Shown in pieces: positions 1 through 11,882 of a DNA stretch of 64,000 nucleotides. Each line of letters starts with the position of its first letter. Within the stretch, counting starts at the first letter, position 1. Below the pieces are notes generated by a model. That model did no database searches and was not told the origin of the DNA. It saw only the letters and a program-made list of their open reading frames with translations. The DNA is taken from positions 57,026,205 through 57,090,204 of the forward strand of contig CM055103.1 of NCBI GenBank assembly GCA_029204225.1, read 5' to 3'. Source of the DNA: Diphasiastrum complanatum. Its lineage: Eukaryota; Streptophyta; Lycopodiopsida; Lycopodiales; Lycopodiaceae. Both the position numbers and the translations under genes were made by a program.

Positions 1-3000
1 AATGCAGGATTTTTATTCTGGATAAAGACAATGTTGCTGAAAGATCTAAAGGTTGAATCAATGGCCTTTGGATTCATGTTGTTGAGTAATAATGGTTAGC
101 ATCACACTATATTGTGTGCTGAGCCCATTAATTGATGAAGAAAACCTTGAAATGCTGAAAAGATGAAAAGATCGTAAGGCTAAATCAATGGCTTTATGAT
201 ACAAAATCAAATGTCAAAGACTATTCCCTCTGTTCGCAAGGACGCTTCACATTTAAGTTGGGGAAAAACATGTAGTGCATTTTTCTGGTCAAAATTTCAA
301 AATTTCAGCAACTACAATCATTGATGCTGATTTTCTAGAAAAAAAATGTGCTAGATGTATCTCATATGCGCAAAATCTACTATTATGCCACTTTTTACTG
401 ATATACGAATGTGGCTATATAAAAGAATAGCTATGAAATCCTATGGCCTGTTCAAATGTCATAATCAATTTTCAAATGACAGTTATATTAGACAAATTAG
501 AGCTATTTTTACTACGTTACTATTTTTAGTAAGTCTGTTAAATAGCAATAAGCTATTTTTAGCAACACTCATAAGTGACTTTGATGGATGATAATATCGA
601 CAGTTGCTAAGTAGTTTTATTAAATGGCAATTTTTTGCCATATTGTAATGATGAAATATACCTTATATTATGATTAAATAAAGATGCCCAGGTACCTTTA
701 AGGCACTGACTTAAGTTTCAAGGAAAGGTCGAAAGGCTAAGGGTCCTGCAAACAACGACAATCAAAGTTCAGTTCAAGACGAAAACAACAAACCAGAAAA
801 AATACGACAATTAAATCAATGGTTGTGACAAGTAATACCCTTTTTAAGGTTAAGAATGTCTTTTATGAATTGGGACCATGACCTTATTATAAAGGTCCAG
901 AAGAATACCGCAAAGTAAAATACAGTGATTAAGTTTGGTATTGTTTGACTAGTAGCTAACAACAATTTTCAAAAAGATTATCGAAGACAATTGGAAACTT
1001 CAAGCTGCAGCCAAGTAATGAAGTAACATTACTTTACAGTTTAATAAGTGCTTGGGGAAAAATCAAAGAATTCGGATCGATCAACTATTGATAGAGTTAA
1101 AACTATGCTTCCAAAATGGCAGTTGGTCTTGTAAGTCAATGAAGTGTGTGTCTCTACGGAAAATGAAGGACTAACACATCACAAATGTTGCAATCATAAT
1201 TGGGTGAATTGGTCCAAATACCAATAATTAATAATTTTGAAGAAATTGTCCTAGGAAGGCCAAAATGGTATAGAACGGCCTTTATATCAATATGAAAATT
1301 AGGGAGCTTTATTGAAGGCATTTTTCCCTTCAATGAAGTTTAGTTTTGAAGAAAATACACTTCTAAAAGTCGTTGGAAGAGGTCCTACCATGGACTCTTT
1401 GATAATTCAGAGCCCACATATCCTTAATCGACACTTGTCAAATGGACCTGAAACTTTTTATCATAATGAGTAAAGTCAAATTCAATGAAATGGATTCAAT
1501 GGAGAAGGAAAGATGTTGGTGTTTTCAAGTGGAATGGAAATGAACTGTTTTCTCTCAACGAGGAGAAGAAGAAGGAAGGATCCGGGAGGAATTCATTCAT
1601 TCGTTCGAGTGTAGAAGAGAGCTCTTGTTTTCTTGGTTATGAGCAGAGATCATTTTCTAATGTTCTGGTGATGAAGAGAGTCAGGGATTCATCTGCTCCA
1701 TTCTCTTCCTTAATGATTTGCTATGATGTTCGTTGATTCTGGAGTATGAAGATGGCAAGAACAAATTTCATTCAGATCTGTGCGCTCTCTTTCCTATTGT
1801 TTTTTCGTCGGTCGGATCTCCCAGTCTGAATGCGTTAAACAGACAATCGTTTATCTCTCCTCTACGCCTATCTCCCTCTCCCACAGTCGTACCTCTCTCT
1901 CGCTCGCTCTCTCAGCGCAGTCAACGCGTTTCTCTCACTCTCTCTCTCATTTGTGCCTTCCACTCTCTCTATGACAGACCACTTACTCCTTCACTCTCAG
2001 TACAACCATCACTCCATCGCTATCATCTACGTCTACTACATCTCTCTTACATCGCTCACTGCGCCTATCTCTCTCTTTCGGCTGTCTACTACCGCACATC
2101 CCTCTGAGGTCTCTATTAGCTTTCTCTACTCTTCGCTACACATCCGTTCTATCTGATTTGCGACTTCTTGAAATTGGAAGAAGATGACCTGGCAAAGTAA
2201 AAGATGGGAACCGGCAGTTTGCAGATAAAGTGAAAAGCTGCAAAAATGAAGATATTAAAGAACTCGATGCCTGTTGAAGAAAAGACCTTAGCCTATGGAC
2301 AGTCTCTTGAAACTTAAGTCAAAGTAAAAAGACTGAGGTAATTTTCATTGTTCATCTCTGTTTTTACTCATGTCCTAAATCACTTCATAATACATATAGA
2401 AGTAAACGTTATTTTGTGGCTATGATTGGAATTAAAGAATGGAAATCTGATTAGTCTATTTATACTAAATGTGTAATGCAATAAAAGAAGACTAACAGAT
2501 TTACCTCCTGCAGTAAGAATTATAGTTTTACAGTCAGCAATAATTCATTGATTTACTGTTTAAGGTAAAACACATTCAACATGAAAGATATTTAGATTCT
2601 GTTTTGTTTTCACAAAATATTCCATACGCTTAACAAACATAATTGCAATTTACATAACAGATCACATATTGCTAATCCATTGAAAAACATGGAGAAGCTA
2701 TTGCTCAAAGTGGTTGAAAAACACCATTAGAGCTATATATATTATATATTTCCAAAACCACATACATTATCATGACAAAACCATTGAAAAATATGGTCCT
2801 GATTTCGTAATTAGATCATGGCAATTGCATACATGAATGAATTATAGTAAGTATGAATGCCAATGATTTCTTGTGAATGGGGTGCATCTTAAATATAAGT
2901 AAGGAAAGTATGAAAGTTACTGATGTGTAATAGGAGATAATACTAAATATTTCAAAAGAAGTTTGAAAGATAATTGAAATGATTTCACACAATACACAGA

Positions 3001-3351
3001 TTGAACTTTTATTGTGATCTATCAACTTCTAAAGCAACATCATATGTATCTTAATTAGATCATGATAAAATATTTTTATACAAAGTTTGCTTGATTGGAG
3101 AGAATATGAGGATTAGTAAATGGAAAACATTTATATCATTGAAAAGAATATTTGAGACGAATTACTTATGAGGTGAATGGGTTCAAACTTACGTTACCTT
3201 CTAGTATATTCTATGGCAATATTCGAACTAGAAACCCAATGACTGGCTTCATAATCATACCAAAACCCCGCTATAGTGTTATGAGCACTATTAAGCAACA
3301 CACAAAACGTACCACACTATCTCCCAGGGGATCTTAAAAAATTATGAAAAA
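1..3351. other. No supported gene (AT-rich, probably old repeat remnants)
   Basis: Short open frames occur on both strands, but none has a recognisable domain, a family-like composition or a consistent exon structure. A pyrimidine-rich stretch lies inside it and is listed separately. Old, unrecognisable transposon sequence is the likeliest content, but that is inference. Confidence 0.5.
1855..2110. repeat. CT-rich low-complexity stretch
   Basis: Dominated by CTCTC and TCTCT runs broken by ACG and ATC words. The serine- and leucine-rich open frames across it are composition artefacts. A transcribed pyrimidine-rich leader is possible but unsupported. Confidence 0.6.
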
Positions 3352-3703
3352 GTACTCTTTTAGAGTGTTTTTTTTTTTTTGACGAGATCTCGAGAATTTC
3401 TGATTTTTAACCTTTGTAAACTGGTAATCAGCTTCATCTAGGCTTGATCGGACTGTTGGTAGTTCCCTGGAAGTTTTGATGGATACTTGGTAACAGATCC
3501 CTCAGTCAATCTGATGATCTGCTTCCTTTTTTATTCTATCTGGATCTGGATCCTTCTTGGATTCTGATGGATTTCTTCAATCTTGCCAGATCTGGCTGAA
3601 TCTTGATGGATTTAGCTTGATTTGGCTTGATCTTCTTAGATCTAGCGGTGATGGCTTAACAAATTAGCTTTTCGTAACGTGCCCCCACCAATCTGGATCT
3701 ATT

Positions 3704-3919
3704 TCACTGTGGTGGCCAGTACTTGCACAATCGGCTACCGTTGATGGGTGTATCGAATGGTGTCCCATCTAACTTTTCTAAATTCACGGCTCTACGATTA
3801 AAAATTTCCTTGATCCGATAGGGACCTTCACCTGTTCTGAATATGCCAGAAAAGTGCTCAAGCAGTATCACATGATGGACTGCAAAAGGAAAGGCCACAC
3901 CAATGATAGTTGGAGCCAA
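3704..3919 (-). pseudogene. Ty3/gypsy pol C-terminal fragment (after the integrase core)
   Basis: The 71-residue minus-strand frame contains GPYRIKEIF, then LDGTPF and PINGSRLCKYW. This matches the conserved tail of plant Ty3/gypsy integrases, where a GPY-type motif is followed by a 'leu-asp-gly ... pro-val-asn-gly' block just before the pol stop. Nothing else of the element is readable next to it. To its right, after about 3,920, sequence of the opposite orientation and a different superfamily (copia) begins, so this is a truncated relic. A chromodomain cannot be judged from so short a piece. Confidence 0.7.
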
Positions 3920-3921
3920 GC

Positions 3922-4644
3922 TGACGAAGCAAGATTGCCCAAAAACAGAAGATGGAAGGTATACCCTACCAAAACCTAATCGGTAGTCTGATATACCTTA
4001 CAATTTGTACCAGACCCGACCTAGCTATCTCTGTTTATGCCTTAAGCCAATTCTCTTCCAATCCTGGAATGGCACATTGGCAAATGACAAAACGAATCCT
4101 ACAATATCTGAAGGGTAACCAAAATAGTGCCAAGAGCATGTTGTCCCATGCCTCTCTTCCAAAGAAATTATGGACAGAAGTTGTCAATACAGCTGCCTAT
4201 ATACAAAATCAATCCATCACCAAAGCCCTGGTTAGCAAAACACTTTATGAGGTGTGGACAAGATCGAAACCATCACTCAAAAATATTAGAGTGTTTGGGT
4301 GCACTGCCTATGCTCAGATCCCTAAAGATCTCAGGAAGAAGCTGGACAACACCAACAAAAAATCGATCATTATTGGCTATTCTTCAGATCACAAGGCATA
4401 CAGGCTCTACAATCTGGACACAGAAAAGGCATTCACGAGTAGAGATGTAATTTTTCTGGAGGACAACTTTTTCGAACCCAAGGGAAAAACTGCACAGATG
4501 TCTGGCCCAAGGGTCAAACAGCAGAATTCCGAACACAGGTTCAAACAATCAAATTTTGAACACAGGTTCGAACAGCCAAATTTCAACCCTAGGGTCGAAA
4601 ATCAAGAAATTGATTCAAACTTGGAAAATGAGTCTAATCAGTAG
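3922..4644 (+). pseudogene. Scrambled copia pol fragment: RT end fused to integrase end
   Basis: The first part reads like the end of copia reverse transcriptase (NLIGSLIYLT, TRPDLAISVYALSQF, RILQYLKG). From about 4,120 the same frame switches to the integrase C-terminal region (SMLSHASLPKKLW, IRVFGCTAYAQIP, IIGYSSDHKAYRLYN, SRDVIFLEDNFF). In an intact copia element integrase comes before RT, so the order is reversed. The junction is in frame, making one open frame of about 230 codons from 3,952. Upstream, CPKTED in another frame suggests a frameshift near 3,945. The tail has imperfect repeats around EHRF and is followed, after the stop, by an SNRPRQP block typical of the integrase-RT spacer. 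No function is expected. Confidence 0.75.
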
Positions 4645-5422
4645 AGGGTTGAAGTTCAGTCCAGAAGATCGAACCGACCCAGACAACCTCTATCCAAGCA
4701 GCAATGGACATGGAATTCGGTTCTCTGATGGAGAATCAAACGTGTCTATTCAAACATTAGAACAAGTTGATGTTAAATTTCTTATTATAAAAAAAAAGTT
4801 ATGAAGTTATGGTTCTATTTCAAAATCAAAACATAGATTCACTACACAAAATTTTGTACACATTTTTAAACTTTATCATATACATCAATTTACAATTCAC
4901 AAAAAGTTCAAAAACTTTTTATTGTCGTATCATGTCACAAATGCCTTTCCATAATGCTAAAATTATTAGATTAAAAAAAGTAAAAATACTACATTATGAC
5001 ATGGCAAGGCCTTTGTGATAAAATACCACATCGTTCTTGTTTATGAACCAAAGGGTCTTAGGTTTATGCATGAAATCTACAAGTAGATTCATGCCATTTT
5101 CTATTCTAACAAAAGGTATCTGATCCCTATTCATTGTACATGTTTATATTCCTGGTGACACCAAAACTATAGCTTTTATCAATCACTACTATTGGCCCAT
5201 AAACTGCACTGTAAGCTTCCAGACTTTCTCTTACTATGTCTGATCGGCATGATTTATGAGGGTTAAGTATATTGTAGAATATGCAGCAGATCAGATGAGT
5301 GAGAATAAGAGAGGAGAGAGAGAGAGCACTCAGTTTCTATAAAGAGCTGTGGGTCCCAAAACGACACCCTCTTTCAGAACGTCGTCCCCTCATCTCTCTC
5401 ATGCTATGTATGGGCAGCATGC
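4645..5422. other. No supported gene between copia fragments
   Basis: AT-rich sequence without a recognisable protein. From about 5,300 it carries a GAGAGA tract and then a block (near 5,350-5,420) resembling the one near 6,030-6,100, with ACGAC, TCTCTCA and CATGCCTCATT-like words. These could be LTR scraps of the gag relic that follows. Weak evidence. Confidence 0.35.
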
Positions 5423-5935
5423 CCTCATTTCACTAAGTTGCGGGCACTCATTGATCAATTGCCTGCGGTTGGATCAGTAGTGAGTGATGAAGAAGCAGTC
5501 ATGATGCTTCTTAACAGCCTTCATGAGTCCTATGATCACATGACACCGATTCTTGGCATTGTGACACAAAGAATGGATTTTCAATCCATTAGTGGAATAC
5601 TTCTTCAAGAGGAGTTAAGTCTCAAATATCAAAATGGAGAATCTGGTGGCGTAGAGCATGCCCTTATTTCAGATGGCAAGAAGAAGTTTCAAAAACAACA
5701 GCCATGGAAAAACAGACAAGCTAGTGAAAATTCAAAGAATGACGGATCTTCAACAAGCAAGCCTAAAACTTTCAAGTCCTACTACTGCAACAACAAAGGG
5801 CATAGAGCATTTGATTGCAGAAAACTAGCAGCTGACCTACTAAAGAGAGAAGAAGACGGTGATGAAGATGAATCTGAAAATAAGCAATCTGCAAATCCTG
5901 CTACTACTAATGAATACAATGATAAATTGTTCTAG
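5423..5935 (+). pseudogene. Copia gag fragment (UBN2-type) with a broken zinc knuckle
   Basis: The frame contains LRALIDQLPAVGSVVSDEEA and LLNSLHESYD, the standard middle of the plant copia gag (UBN2) domain, then a basic linker and a nucleocapsid-like SYYCNNKGHRAFDC. A canonical knuckle is C-x2-C-x4-H-x4-C; here the first cysteine is Ser, so it should not coordinate zinc. After an acidic tail (GDEDESEN) the frame stops without protease, so this is an isolated gag relic. It may derive from the same element family as the 3,922-4,644 fragment, which is on the same strand, but a direct link is not visible. Confidence 0.75.
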
Positions 5936-6878
5936 TTATATGCTTACATGAAAAATGAGTATTAAAGTAAATATTATCTAAGTGACATATATATGTTAAC
6001 ACATTCATAATATAACTAGTTAAATGAATGTGTCCCCAAACGACGTGACTTTAAGCAGTCCGTCGCTCTCTCACGTAGTATGTAGAGGCAATGCCTCATT
6101 CACTATTCAATAGAGTTCGTAGTTAGTTACGTCTAGTAAGCCTTCTCTCTGCTGGTGCAGCCTGCTATGTAGAAACTTAATAGCTAATATTTTAAGCTTT
6201 GAAATTATGGCAAGAATTACTTCAAAAGGGATGAAGGAAATGATCTCTTAGTTAATTCTTGGAGAATTGCAAAAAACCTGAAGTGTGACTGCAGTCTAGT
6301 CATGAGATTTTACATCTTCAAAGTGCCTGCAATCTGGCTATTTCAACAGCCTGCATTTGCGGACTTAAAAACCATATGTACATGTTCTCAGAAATATTTG
6401 AACCAATATTGGTAATAATGACATGGATCTAGATCACCTGAAAATTTATTCGTAGACTCATGTAAAGTCATACTGTCAGAGTGATAGAACATCTGCATGC
6501 GATAGCAATCATACTTTTTTAAATCCTACCTGACAACTAATTGTAGCCAGACATTGAAAACTTCAGGCTGCTGATAGCGCAAAGCCCATTTATCATCATA
6601 CTAATCTGGAAAATATTAGGTGGTGTACATCGTATGTATTAACGTGGACTTGTGTGAATAGCAGCACAGGCATCTCAAATAGCTGTAAAGAGCGAGTACA
6701 TTTAATGATTGTACCTTCTTCATTTGGCACTCTTTTGAAAATCTAGAAAAAATATCTCCAGGTTGCTAGTATAATGTGTCATGCTACCCAAGGAAAACAC
6801 AACATACGATCAAGGAAAACACACCATCATGCTACCCAAGGAAAACGCAGCACGTGATTCAAAGATCATATGCTGCGA
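5936..6878. other. Intergenic, no supported gene
   Basis: AT-rich spacer between the gag relic and the FAS1 gene. Near its right end a 19-bp word (CATGCTACCCAAGGAAAAC) occurs twice, at 6,780-6,798 and 6,828-6,846. It lies downstream of the FAS1 stop and may be in that gene's 3' untranslated region. No polyadenylation signal was assigned. Confidence 0.4.
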
Positions 6879-7466
6879 TCAGACCGTGGCAGGACGTGAT
6901 ACATTTGATCCTAAACAAAAATTTCCTGGTACGTGTTCTTCCTTTGGGCAGGTCAGCTGTGACTGGATGGTGATGTTTTGCTCAGCGCCGTATATGAAAG
7001 GATTCATGATGTCGCTTATACCATGAATAACTATCATCTCATCAAAGTAAAGATCAGGCAAGAGGATTTCGACGTTATCCAGCGTGAGGCCGTTTGATAG
7101 CTCATCTCCCTCCGCAGTACTGGTCACAAGTATGGTGTAGTTTGGAAGGAGAGTACTGATTTGAGCTCCCAGTGGCAGGCTCTTCAGATCGTTGTAGCTC
7201 AGCCATTGCGGAGAGATGTGGTAGCGCAGTAAATCTATTGCTGGTTCTGATCGGCTCAGCAGCGCAAGGGAAGCGTCTCCAGGAGTGAACAAAGTGAAGG
7301 CTGAGGCATCGCCCACATCTGTTGAACCAAGCAGATCCGCAACCAGATCAAAACCTGCTGCTCTGAATTCTTTCACAAGATCATTTGGCATGCCCATAAT
7401 TAGGCCAAGACCCAATACAACAACCTGCAAGAGAATGAGCAGAAGCAAAGCCCTTGATAGACCCAT
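6879..7466 (-). CDS. Fasciclin-like (FAS1-domain) secreted protein, FLA19/20/21-like
   Basis: A single-exon frame of 195 codons from the Met at 7,466; an upstream in-frame Met at 7,487 adds only seven residues. I prefer the internal Met because it directly precedes a strong hydrophobic signal segment (SRALLLLILLQVVVLGLGL). One FAS1 domain follows: an H1-like box FTLFTPGDASL, the YH box LLRYHIS, then LPLGAQISTLLPNYT, and an H2-like box MIVIHGISDIMNP. Asn-glycosylation sites are visible (NYT, NIT, NVS). FAS1 proteins are cell-surface or wall adhesion proteins, and the LP.G..I.TLLPN block recalls the plant FLA19/20/21 group. No arabinogalactan-rich Pro stretch or clear GPI signal is seen. The frame has no defects, unlike nearly everything around it, so this is probably a real cellular gene. 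Confidence 0.8.
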   Translation of the reverse strand: MGLSRALLLLILLQVVVLGLGLIMGMPNDLVKEFRAAGFDLVADLLGSTDVGDASAFTLFTPGDASLALLSRSEPAIDLLRYHISPQWLSYNDLKSLPLGAQISTLLPNYTILVTSTAEGDELSNGLTLDNVEILLPDLYFDEMIVIHGISDIMNPFIYGAEQNITIQSQLTCPKEEHVPGNFCLGSNVSRPATV

Positions 7467-7870
7467 TATGCTGCTAATTATCAACACAATAGAGGTAGTT
7501 TGTATTTGAACAAAATTCTAATGAGACACTAATGCAACTCTCGAGAGCTTCCAGATCACTTGGCAGCACAATCATGACTGAATCTCAGGTATAACATTGT
7601 TTCTTTTGTGACTGCATATCCTAGTGCTTGTGTAGGAACCCAAATAGTGGGTTGCCTATAATTTGTGAGATACCCAGATTATGATTCTCCGAATTAAGTA
7701 CAGTGATGAAGACAATGTGGAGAATTCTGTGCCAAGAAGTAGCATTATAACGATGCATTGGTGCTCTTCAATATTCATCCGCTCGAGGATAAGAGCGAGA
7801 GCGGAGCTCGAACAACGTTCCAAAAATCGAAATTTGAAGACGATGTGTGAACCCGCCCCCAAACCGTGCT

Positions 7871-7929
7871 CGCTCGCGCGCTCTCTCTCTCTCTCCTCTC
7901 TCACACACACACACACGCGCACGCGCGCA
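7871..7929. repeat. CT/CA/CG dinucleotide microsatellite
   Basis: A run of CT repeats passes into CA repeats and then GCGC/ACGC alternation. It lies about 400 bp upstream of the FAS1 start. Open frames here on both strands, rich in Arg/Glu or Ser/Leu, are artefacts of the repeat. Confidence 0.9.
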
Positions 7930-8013
7930 GTGCAAGGAAATCAATAAGACCATTGAGGCCAAGTGGAGCTAGAATGGAACACTTCATCTTCGCACAATGG
8001 TGTTCCCATAATG

Positions 8014-8165
8014 GTGAGTTGGTGTATCATGCTTAAGTTAGTCGCACAATGGTGAGTTAGTGTATCATGCTTAAGTTAGTCATCGACCCGTGAGTTGGTG
8101 TATTATGCTTAAGTTAGTCTTCGACCCGTGAGTTGGTGTATTATGCTTAAGTTAGTCATCCACCC
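8014..8165. repeat. 38-bp minisatellite, four copies
   Basis: The word GTGAGTTGGTGTATCATGC (or a one-base variant) starts at 8,014, 8,052, 8,090 and 8,128, an exact 38-bp period. Each is followed by TTAAGTTAGTC and a short variable part (GCACAATG or ATCGACCC). Copies 3 and 4 are the most alike. Confidence 0.9.
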
Positions 8166-10740
8166 CACGTTCTATTCTCCATGACCCCATGGGTTAATAA
8201 TACGAAAAAGCGTAATTGAACACTTTTTGACTCGAGTATTTTCATGGCTATGTGATGTAGATTTGTTTTTATTGTGGTTGTTTGATGTCTTTATTATCAA
8301 ATCAACACAAAGCATCATTTAATCATTTCCTTAGGTAAATATTTTTCCCCCATTTTGTTTGTGCCATGTGTTGGTTTTTATAGCCAAAGCATGGTATAAG
8401 TAGTCTTAGTTGGTGTATATGTGCCCAAAATGAGATAAAATGCGGGTCTCAATATTGCTTTAAGGTCTTAAATTGCCTTAACAATGGCTAACTAGGAATA
8501 ACAACTATTTAAGCTTTTATGACATTCATGCTTGGGGTTATTGTTTAATTGCTTAAAATTGTAATCTTTAGAAATAGAGCTCCTCCTTGTCTTCTTGGTT
8601 GGTTTGCCTGCAATCACACGAGAGTAGCCATAGTCTAGTTTTAAGATTCTATTGATTGGCATCTACTTTCTACTCACTTATAATGCAATTTTCATCTATA
8701 ATTTTCTAGTACATAATAATCCAACATTCATTATCTTGGGTTTTCTATATTTGGCTATAAATACTGAGTTTAGAAATGTCCAAGTCCACATTTTCTTTGG
8801 TTTGGAATTAGATCTCACTGAACAAAAAGAGGGTTGTGCAAACAAAACAAAGCTTGCATTGTTCTAGCAACTAAAACAATACAAAAGAAAAAGCAATTGG
8901 GTAATAAGCTTCTAAATGACTTAAAATGGAGTCATTTGTGTCATTCGTGAAAACTAGCACAATAATCTATAAGAACGAGTTCTCAAAAGTGTAAATTATT
9001 TGAAATTTCATAATATTTTCACTGAGCTTTTGAGTATTGCCTAGTCTTTGTTATTTAATTCATTATTTTAACCTTTGGAAAAAACTTGAACTAAAAAAAA
9101 GTAAGTGATTTTGGTGAAATGGTTAAACTCAAGTCAACATTGAAAGAACTTTAAACCACAAATTAACATTGAAAGGGCTTTTGATTTTATTTCATGCCTA
9201 GGCTTTTGTAGGTGTAATGGCTAATATAGGTGGCATGATTAACCTAACGTAATGACCAAAAAGTATTTTTATATTTGCTCTTGGTCAAACTTTTATGAGC
9301 ATAATGCCCTACTCAGACCATTATGAGCATAATGCCATGTTAAGAGCTAGCGGTGTTTACAAAGACAATATTTTCTGGCAAAATGTAATATTTAAAGGAA
9401 TTTGCTTGACAATAGTCTTGAGTTCTAGGAATTTGAAGGCTACAATATTAAAAAATCAACAATTTTGGTTAAAAAAAAGAAGATAAGACTATAGAAATAA
9501 TTTCCAAGAAGGCTTATTTGAGCTAAATCAAGTGTGCTAGGTCCTTGCTATTGCAGTACCACATATTGATTATAGCTCCTTCGGAGCTCTCCCACCCCTA
9601 GCACTAACCTTGACACACTCACTCATTAAGTTGATGCTAGAACTTCACCTCTCTCCTCAATTGTGACTCAACAAAGTCCTAAAGCTATATTGAGAGGGGC
9701 TAAAGGGAAGGGGCCATGCCATTTTCATGAACGGGATAGTCCTAGGCCCAAAGTGCAAAGCAATCAATACTTACATGCGGTCAATTGTCCTACCTCACTT
9801 GAATGCTCTATATCATGCTTTATGCTTCTTACCATTCACTCCTCTTTCTATGATCCCCTTCTGATTCCTTATGATTAAGCATCCATTAGAGATAGTGTGA
9901 GCCCAAAAAAGGGCCTCTAAATAAACAAAATAGCATGCATTTTATTTTTCTCACATTTCTGTTGACATGTGGACCAATAGAAACCTACTATTGAATTTCT
10001 TCAAAATGTAGCTTGTCAGAAATTAAAAAAGATAAAAAAAACTTGAAATATATAGAAGTTTTTTCAAGCAGCCTAATGGAATTTTATTGTATGTCAAGGC
10101 ATGCCCTTCAAACTCACTACTACTTGAAAAGATGCAACTGGGTTAAAAATGTACATGACAAAAGGTTATGCGAGGTTAAAATGAGTGACTCGATACAACC
10201 TAAATGTCCATTATGCCTTGTGAAATCATGGTTCATTTTATTAACTTGAGTTAACTAATAGTGCCAAAAAGTCCAAATTTCAAAATTTTGCTTACAAACA
10301 TTTTCAACAAGATAGCTTGTAGCTCACAAATCTACACATAATGCACCATTAAGCAAATCGGGCTCCTTAATAGATTATGGCTTCATTTCAATTACAAAGA
10401 TGAGAATGGAATATGGGTGTGAAGAAATTATACAAAAGATTCTTAGATTTTGATGTAGGCATCATAAAAACAATTTTGTAAAACTAAGAAGACAATATTC
10501 TCTTTGTGATTTTATTGGAAGGGCGCTTGTTTTGGATCTGATTTTTTCACAATATATACATGTTAAACTAATATCTCAAATACAGATTTTCCTCTTAATG
10601 AAGCTATGAAATCCACGATCTTTGGCTAAATTGGAGTGCACATCTAGAATCATCCAGAAGCTAGAAATCATGCATCTACCATGCTAGAACTTCGAAATTC
10701 ATGTAGATCTAATCATAGTCACTAAGATCGGATATATTAT
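8166..10740. other. No supported gene
   Basis: AT-rich, with only short open frames and no recognisable domains on either strand. A small duplication of ATGAGCATAATGCC is seen near 9,295-9,335. I see no tRNA, no LTR pair and no coding pattern. Confidence 0.5.
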
Positions 10741-11175
10741 TGTCCATGTCCGTACAACAACAACAACACACTATCCTTCACACGTGTGGGTTCAAGTACA
10801 ATAAGACACATCACATTCTACACATTAGAACTCAAGATATCATGAGAAATATGAAAGAGATGGACATAGAATCTGTTCTCCACAATGGTGCAAATATTTA
10901 TAGCAGCCATAATGTCACTTGGCCACTTGCCCTAAAGTAGCAACTTTTAGGCACTTCACCAAAAACCTAGTTTAAAGTGCTAAATGCCACGTATCTATAT
11001 CAACCAATTACGATAGGTTTGAATCTGACCTTATCAGCTTGAATACTTACTAAAAATAGTAAAAAAACTATTTCTAGGACTTATAGACATAAAGAAATGT
11101 ATTTCTAAGTTGAAATTTCACTTTGGCCTCCAAATTGCCAATTTAGACCAACTTAATTTGTTGACATTTTTCACA
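10741..11175 (-). repeat. Probable 3' LTR of copia relic K (left end uncertain)
   Basis: The right boundary is supported. On the minus strand GAAGAGGGAG, a polypurine tract, is followed at 11,175 by TGTGAAAAATGTCAAC. The intact element D has the nearly identical junction (GAAGAGGGAG then TGTGAAAATTGTCAAC). The left boundary is a guess at a TGT near 10,741. The region contains CTTCACACGTGTGGG near 10,780, related to the palindrome in the other copia LTRs here. The rest has diverged beyond alignment by eye. Confidence 0.5.
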
Positions 11176-11350
11176 CTCCCTCTTCAACTAGTTTTACCAC
11201 ACTAGTTTAATCCATCTTAAGAGTGATCTCCATTCTAAGAATAGAACTCGTCTCTATGGTATTATAACACTCAAAATAGAAAAAATCATAATTGGTAGAG
11301 ATAATAGTGTCCATGTTGGATGCTTCACTATTTCTTACATCAATTTTACA

Positions 11351-11882
11351 GGGCTAAAAGCATGGTTTGGTGGTACAATAAAAAAACCCATTTTTCATTG
11401 TACCTTTTGGTACATTTCACTTTTTGGGGATTTTATTACTCATAATTGTTTTGAGTCCACATTTAAAATGACATAACTTTGTAGTGGGAAGTCCAATTTC
11501 AATGAAGTTTGGTGCGTTAAAAAGTGCTTTGATAAGCGCTTTCAATGATTTGTTACATGGCATACTTCCAAGCTACGATTAAAAATTCATGGCAAGTCAA
11601 AAGGATGGCGATTTTATTAATCATAATTTTTTGAGTCCACATTAGAAATGACATAACATTTTAGTGGTAAGTCCAATTTCAGCAAAGTTTGGTGCATTAA
11701 AAAGCGCTTGACAATCGCTTTCCAATGATATTTTAGATGACATAGTTTTGAGGTACGGTTAAAAAGTTATTGCAAATCAAAAGTATTAGTTGAAAATAGT
11801 GTATAATAATACAAAAGTGCATTTCTACCCAATAAAGGTAGTGTCCTTGAAAATGTTGTACCACCAGACCATGCTTTTAGCC
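11351..11882. mobile_element. Non-autonomous inverted-repeat element (MITE-like, 532 bp)
   Basis: The ends are inverted copies: the left end reads GGCTAAAAGCATGGTTTGG and continues TGGTACAA, and the right end is its reverse complement with one mismatch over 27 bp. ACA flanks both sides (11,348-11,350 and 11,883-11,885), a candidate 3-bp target duplication. The interior has two diverged copies of an approximately 180-bp unit, recognised by TTGAGTCCACATT at 11,451 and 11,631 and by AGTCCAATTTCA. No coding capacity. Three-bp duplications are typical of PIF/Harbinger-derived MITEs, but ACA is not their usual TWA target, so the superfamily is open. Confidence 0.75.

Noticed and set aside
1485-2156. 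Several overlapping open frames, up to 124 codons
   Set aside because: Ser/Leu/Arg composition follows the CT-rich sequence; no domain, frames overlap on the same strand.
7656-7962. Open frames on both strands rich in Arg/Glu and Ser
   Set aside because: Produced by the CT/CA microsatellite.
10530-10560. GGATCTGATTTTTTCACA, similar to the end of the D LTR
   Set aside because: Plus-oriented and not followed by a primer site; the rest of the LTR is not seen nearby, so it may be chance.
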